Both the position numbers and the translations under genes were made by a program. A model generated the notes under the pieces. That model saw only the letters and a program-made list of their open reading frames with translations, made no database searches and was not told the origin of the DNA. From contig NC_133650.1 in the NCBI RefSeq assembly GCF_009905375.1, forward strand, positions 294,576,270 to 294,640,269: DNA of 64,000 nt, written 5' to 3'. Source of the DNA: Apium graveolens. Its lineage: Eukaryota > Streptophyta > Magnoliopsida > Apiales > Apiaceae. Within the stretch, counting starts at the first letter, position 1. Every line of letters starts with the position of its first letter. Shown here piece by piece: positions 60,002 to 64,000 of the stretch.

Positions 60002-60007
60002 CTTATA
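60002..60007 (-). promoter_or_regulatory. TATA-like string before intact ORF-X
   Basis: The minus strand reads GCATATAAGC, with TATAAG 114 bp upstream of the ATG at 59893. The motif array at 60143-60357 lies just upstream. The arrangement mirrors the LTR (array, then TATA). Whether it fires is untested. Confidence 0.4.
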
Positions 60008-60142
60008 TGCTTTCAAAGAAAAAGAAATAAATAAAGGATTAATCAATAAGTAGGTGTTAGTGAATTTCAGCCGTTTAAGAATAAACTGTAAGTATTCTAA
60101 TAACTACCTTTAAAACCAATACATACAGATGTATGTATGGTA

Positions 60143-60357
60143 TCAACGGTTAAGAAAATAGAATCAACGGCTGTGAAACACCTCAAACGTCTGATGTGAC
60201 ATTTCAACGGATAATGTAAATTGTCATCCGTTGAAAGGTACTTCAGCTTTATCCGTTGACGGATAAAAGTTCCAGAGATATACTTGTCTTTCAACGGATA
60301 ATGAATATCCGTTGATAGAGCAATTTTGACTTTCAACGGATAGGGAACATCCGTTGA
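60143..60357. repeat. TCAACGGAT inverted-pair array in the pol to ORF-X spacer
   Basis: Copies in plus orientation begin at 60143 and 60164 (TCAACGG variants), 60204, 60291 and 60333. Complement copies begin at 60226, 60251, 60307 and 60349. The pairs 60291/60307 and 60333/60349 each have exactly 7 bp between 9-bp arms. The pair 60204/60226 has a 13-bp gap. The region is non-coding, between the pol stop and the ORF-X ATG. Confidence 0.93.
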
Positions 60358-60443
60358 TGGAATAAACTTTGTTAAAAGTCAAATTTGTTCTAGCAACTAA
60401 TATATTTCAGGCTTCTCATCAAATTGCAAAGAAGACATGAATT

Positions 60444-63400
60444 TTAAGAGTAATTAAGCATACCTAGCTCACTTACTAATCTTGTGAATGTTGATTCATC
60501 AAGTGGCTTGGTAAATATGTCAGCAATTTGTTGTTCACTTGGAACAAAATGTAGTTCCACTGTACCATTCATGACATGCTCCCTAATGAAGTGGTACTTG
60601 ATATCAATGTGCTTGGTCCTTGAGTGCTGTACAGGATTCTCTGTTATGGCTATGGCACTTGTGTTGTCACAAAAGATAGGTATTCTATCAACATGAAGTC
60701 CATAATCAAGGAGTTGATTCCTCATCCATAACATTTGAGAACAGCAACTTCCAGCAGCAATGTATTCAGCCTCAGCTGTAGAAGTAGAGACTGAATTTTG
60801 CTTTTTGCTAAACCATGATACAAGCTTGTTTCCCAGGAATTGGCAGGAGCCTGTTGTACTTTTCCTGTCTATTTTGCAACCTGCATAGTCTGCATCTGAA
60901 TAACCAATTAGATCAAAGCCAGATTCTCTAGGATACCAAATTCCTAAATTTGGTGTTCCCTTGAGATATCTGAAAATTCTCTTGATAGCAATTAAGTGAG
61001 ACTCCCTAGGATCAGCTTGAAATCTAGCACACAGACATGTAGCAAACATTATATCTGGTCTGCTAGCAGTTAAATATAAAAGTGAACCAACCATGCCTCT
61101 ATAACTTGTAATGTCCACAGACCTTTCAGTCTTATTTAATTCAAGTTTGGTGGCAGTGGCCATGGGAGTTTTTGCAGATGAGCATTCCATTAAGTCAAAC
61201 TTCTTTAAAAGATCATAAATATATTTAGTTTGACTAATGAAAATTCCATCACTAACTTGTTTAACTTGTAAACCAAGAAAATAGGTTAGTTCTCCCATTA
61301 GGCTCATTTCATATTTACTTTGCATTAGCTTAGCAAACTTTTTGCAAAGTTTATCATCTATAGAGCCAAATATTATGTCATCTACATAAATTTGAACAAG
61401 TATACTAGAGCCATTAACATCCCTAAAGAAGAGAGTTTTATCAACAGTACCTCTAGTGAAGTGATTCTCCAAAAGAAATTTTGATAAGGTTTCATACCAG
61501 GCTCTAGGTGCTTGCTTCAGTCCATAGAGTGCTTTCAACAGATAATACACATAGTCTGGAAAATTTGGATCTTCAAATCCTGGAGGTTGACTTACATAGA
61601 CTTCTTCCTCTAATTTCCCATTTAGAAATGCACTCTTGACATCCATTTGATAGACTTTGAAATTGGCATGGGCTGCATGGGCTAGAAATATTCTGATGGC
61701 TTCAAGTCTTGCAACAGGAGCATATGTTTCATCAAAATCTATTCCCTCTTGCTGAGAATAGCCTTTAGCAACCAGTCTGGCTTTATTCTTTATGATAATG
61801 CCATTTTCATCCATCTTGTTTCTGAATACCCACTTTGTGTCAATAGGACTCTTGTTCTTTGGTTTGGGTACCAGCTTCCAAACTTGGTTTCTCTCAAATT
61901 GGTTTAGCTCTTCCTGCATAGCTAATATCCAATCTGGATCCAATAGAGCTTCTTCCACTTTCTTAGGTTCCTCCTGAGATAGAAAACTACTGTACAGACA
62001 TTCATCTTGAGTAGCTCTTCTTGTTTGCACTTTAGATGATGCATCACCAATGATCAGTTCAAAGGGATGATTCTTGGTCCATTTCCTTTGTGGTGGAAGA
62101 TGTGCTCTAGATGAGGTGGCCTCAGTATTGTCATGATGTGAGACAGAGTGTTGACTAGTTGAAACTCCCCCTGAGTTGTTGGTCCTTTGCAGGGAACTTG
62201 GAGTTCTATCAACTGATGATGTAAATCGATTATCTGTTGATGAACTATGATCAACGGATGCTTCATTTTGTACTTCAACGGATGGTGCACTATGTCTTTC
62301 AACGGATACTGCATTGCTTCTATCAATGGATGCAGTATTTTGTGCATTATCCAGGGGCATGTTTTGAATCCCTTTTGAAGTGTCATCTCCATCAGTCTCC
62401 TCTTCACTATCATCACAATATATCTCAATATTGTCAAATTTGAGTCTCTCATTATGTCCCTCATCTGTTAGTCCATCAATCTTTTTATCATCAAACACAA
62501 CATGCACAGATTCCATAACAATGTTGGTTCTTAGATTGTAGACCCTATAAGATTTTCCAGCTGAATAACCAACAAATATTCCTTCATCAGCCTTTGCATC
62601 AAACTTCCCTTTATGGTCAGATTGATTCCTCAGTATAAAGCATTTACATCCAAAGACATGAAGAAAGTTTAGAGTTGGTTTTCTTCTCTTGAACAACTGA
62701 TAAGGAGTCATGCCTTTAGCTTGATTGATCAAAGAAATATTCTGAGTGAAGCAGGCACAATTAACAGCTTCAGCCCAGAAATATGTTGGTAACTTTGATT
62801 CTTCAAGCATTGTTCTGGCAGCTTCAATTAAAGATCTGTTCTTTCTTTCAACAACCCCATTTTGCTGAGGTGTTCTTGGAGCTGAGAACTCATGCATGAT
62901 TCCATTTTCTTCACAGAACAGCCTTAATGCCAAATTCTTGAACTCAGTTCCATTGTCACTCCTGATATTTCTAACCTTCAAGTCAGGATGATTGTTGACT
63001 TGCCTGATGTGATTGATAATGATTTCACTTGCTTCATCCTTTGATCCAAGAAAACAGACCCATGAGAACTTAGAGAAATCATCTACAATCACTAAGCAAT
63101 ATCTTTTTCTTGCTATTGACAATACATTGACTGGTCCAAACAAATCCATATGTAGCAGCTGTAATGGTTCATCAATTGTTGTTTCAAGCTTCTTCTGAAA
63201 TGATGCTTTCCTTTGTTTGCCTTTCTGACAAGCATCACACAGACCATCCCTTGAGAATTCAACAAGAGGAATTCCTCTTACTAAGTCCTTTTTGACTAGA
63301 TCATTCATTGTTTTGAAATTCAAATGAGATAGCTTCTTGTGCCATAGCCAACTCTCAACTGAACTTGCTTTGCTGAAGAGACAAGTAATAGATTCTGCAT

Positions 63401-63773
63401 CTGTAGAGTTGAAGTCAGCTAAGTACACATTTCCTTTTCTAACTCCAGTTAGAACCACTTTGTTGTCTTCCTTACTAGTGACAACACAGGCTTCAGAATT
63501 GAAGGAAACTGTATTCCCTCTATCACATAGTTGACTGATACTCAGTAAGTTGTGCTTGAGACCATCAACTAATGCAACTTCTTCAATGATGACATTCCTT
63601 GTTGAAATCAAGCCATATCCCATAGTAAACCCTTTGCTGTCATCTCCAAAGGTTATGCTGGGGCCAGCTCTCTCTTTAAACTCTGTGAGCAGGGAGAAAT
63701 CTCCAGTCATGTGTCTTGAACAGCCACTGTCCAAGTACCATAGATTTCTTCTATTTTCCTGCACACCACAAAA
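60444..63773 (-). CDS. Copia pol: protease, integrase, reverse transcriptase, RNase H
   Basis: The frame is open from 63773 to the stop at 60444; numbering here counts GTG 63764 as residue 1 because no ATG starts it. The protease site is DSG at 12-14. Integrase has the zinc residues H142, H147, C176 and C179 and the catalytic triad D207, D270, E306 (35 residues between the last two). RT has YVDD at 793-796 and [10 protein letters not shown] near 707-716. RNase H has SDADYAG and ends near [14 protein letters not shown]. Residues 478-521 are an eight-residue repeat starting SIDR, SVER, SVEV, SVDH, encoded by TCAACGGAT copies. It is normally made with gag as a polyprotein, so the lack of an ATG is expected. 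Everything needed for activity looks intact. Confidence 0.92.
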   Translation of the reverse strand, partial: FCGVQENRRNLWYLDSGCSRHMTGDFSLLTEFKERAGPSITFGDDSKGFTMGYGLISTRNVIIEEVALVDGLKHNLLSISQLCDRGNTVSFNSEACVVTSKEDNKVVLTGVRKGNVYLADFNSTDAESITCLFSKASSVESWLWHKKLSHLNFKTMNDLVKKDLVRGIPLVEFSRDGLCDACQKGKQRKASFQKKLETTIDEPLQLLHMDLFGPVNVLSIARKRYCLVIVDDFSKFSWVCFLGSKDEASEIIINHIRQVNNHPDLKVRNIRSDNGTEFKNLALRLFCEENGIMHEFSAPRTPQQNGVVERKNRSLIEAARTMLEESKLPTYFWAEAVNCACFTQNISLINQAKGMTPYQLFKRRKPTLNFLHVFGCKCFILRNQSDHKGKFDAKADEGIFVGYSAGKSYRVYNLRTNIVMESVHVVFDDKKIDGLTDEGHNERLKFDNIEIYCDDSEEETDGDDTSKGIQNMPLDNAQNTASIDRSNAVSVERHSAPSVEVQNEASVDHSSSTDNRFTSSVDRTPSSLQRTNNSGGVSTSQHSVSHHDNTEATSSRAHLPPQRKWTKNHPFELIIGDASSKVQTRRATQDECLYSSFLSQEEPKKVEEALLDPDWILAMQEELNQFERNQVWKLVPKPKNKSPIDTKWVFRNKMDENGIIIKNKARLVAKGYSQQEGIDFDETYAPVARLEAIRIFLAHAAHANFKVYQMDVKSAFLNGKLEEEVYVSQPPGFEDPNFPDYVYYLLKALYGLKQAPRAWYETLSKFLLENHFTRGTVDKTLFFRDVNGSSILVQIYVDDIIFGSIDDKLCKKFAKLMQSKYEMSLMGELTYFLGLQVKQVSDGIFISQTKYIYDLLKKFDLMECSSAKTPMATATKLELNKTERSVDITSYRGMVGSLLYLTASRPDIMFATCLCARFQADPRESHLIAIKRIFRYLKGTPNLGIWYPRESGFDLIGYSDADYAGCKIDRKSTTGSCQFLGNKLVSWFSKKQNSVSTSTAEAEYIAAGSCCSQMLWMRNQLLDYGLHVDRIPIFCDNTSAIAITENPVQHSRTKHIDIKYHFIREHVMNGTVELHFVPSEQQIADIFTKPLDESTFTRLVSELGMLNYS
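62209..62331 (-). repeat. 24-bp array of TCAACGGAT inside pol coding sequence
   Basis: On the plus strand TCAACGGAT begins at 62251, 62275 and 62299, and TCAATGGAT at 62323, all 24 bp apart. Variants TCAACTGAT at 62209 and ATCTGTTGA at 62232 precede them. The 24-bp step keeps the frame and yields an eight-residue protein repeat between integrase and RT. Confidence 0.92.
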
Positions 63774-63777
63774 TCAA

Positions 63778-64000
63778 TCAATTTGATTTTGGTACCCAAG
63801 TTTCCTTGGGTCCATTCTTGTTAGCCTTTCTCCTAGACTTCATTCCTCCTGCATCTTTAGACTTAGGTGAGTTTGAGTCAACCTTGGTCTTAGATGTGGT
63901 TGGTTGAGGTGTAGGGTTAGTCACAACATTATCCATCACATTTATAGAATTATTAGGCATGGATTGTGCATACATGTTATTCCACATTGGCATATTGTAT
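63778..64000 (-). CDS. C-terminal end of Copia gag (partial)
   Basis: The minus-strand frame enters from beyond the window and stops at TGA 63778-63780. It is Asn/Gln/Pro-rich, then basic (GGMKSRRKANKNGPKETW), typical of the region after the zinc knuckle in Copia gag. It ends WVPKSN just before pol, which opens in another frame. The capsid and zinc-knuckle parts are outside the window. Confidence 0.75.
   Translation of the reverse strand, partial: YNMPMWNNMYAQSMPNNSINVMDNVVTNPTPQPTTSKTKVDSNSPKSKDAGGMKSRRKANKNGPKETWVPKSN

Larger units (their letters stand above)
54082..64000 (-). mobile_element. Well-preserved Copia element with ORF-X (element 3), cut by window end
   Basis: Read on the minus strand the order is gag C-terminus, pol, spacer, ORF-X, polypurine tract and 3' LTR. 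Pol and ORF-X have no stops or frameshifts and the catalytic residues are present, so the copy is young. The 5' LTR and most of gag lie beyond 64000. The candidate target duplication at the 3' side is CTACT (54077-54081). Pol-then-extra-gene order resembles Sirevirus-type Copia elements; that assignment is inference. Confidence 0.85.

Overview
The window looks like repeat-rich nuclear DNA from a flowering plant, most likely an asterid eudicot with a large genome. The grounds are intron-containing plant genes (a GDPD-like membrane protein, a B3-domain protein), nested LTR retrotransposons with plant initiator-Met primer sites, a Helitron end with RPA-like genes, and a hAT-type non-autonomous element. 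Apiaceae-like is only a guess. There are no bacterial operons and no CRISPR array.

Layout. 1-1603 is a decayed copy of an extra open reading frame, called ORF-X here, that accompanies Copia elements. It is interrupted by a Tekay-like Ty3/Gypsy chromovirus (1606-17042), which is itself interrupted by a 4.0 kb solo LTR with a perfect 5-bp target duplication (7869-11904). 17356-17958 is a hAT-type MITE with an 8-bp duplication. 18790-25270 is the one clearly intact host gene, a nine-coding-exon SHV3/GDPDL-type protein with a 2.6 kb leader intron carrying a 0.9 kb tandem duplication. 26913 is a Helitron 3' end on the minus strand. Beyond it lie a multi-B3-domain gene (27402-28973, plus a broken fourth domain to 29506) and two decayed RPA1-like genes on the opposite strand. 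33640-36250 holds a diverged Copia LTR and a broken Copia gag. 36260-44326 is a decayed Gypsy element on the minus strand with a 3.5 kb LTR. 44327-51028 is the 3' part of a Copia element with a broken ORF-X and a 1.3 kb LTR. 51029-52535 is the end and LTR of a Tat/Athila-like Gypsy element. 52536-54081 is another ORF-X-like fragment. 54082-64000 is a well-preserved Copia element on the minus strand with LTR, PPT, an intact 1513-residue ORF-X and an intact pol; it runs out of the window in gag.

The most unusual signal is in the Copia/ORF-X elements. Each of the three carries its own short DNA word, repeated in phased arrays. In the intact element the word TCAACGGAT sits in a 16-17 bp array upstream of the LTR TATA box. 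It recurs as inverted pairs with a fixed 7-bp gap in the spacer upstream of ORF-X and again inside the ORF-X coding sequence. It also forms a 24-bp array inside the pol coding region. A second element uses TCGAYAAGTCA in both its LTR and its pre-ORF-X spacer, and a third uses TCTGAT before its ORF-X copy. This suggests an LTR enhancer module reused as an internal promoter for the third gene, with the DNA word conserved even inside two proteins. The layout is read directly from sequence; the function is inference.
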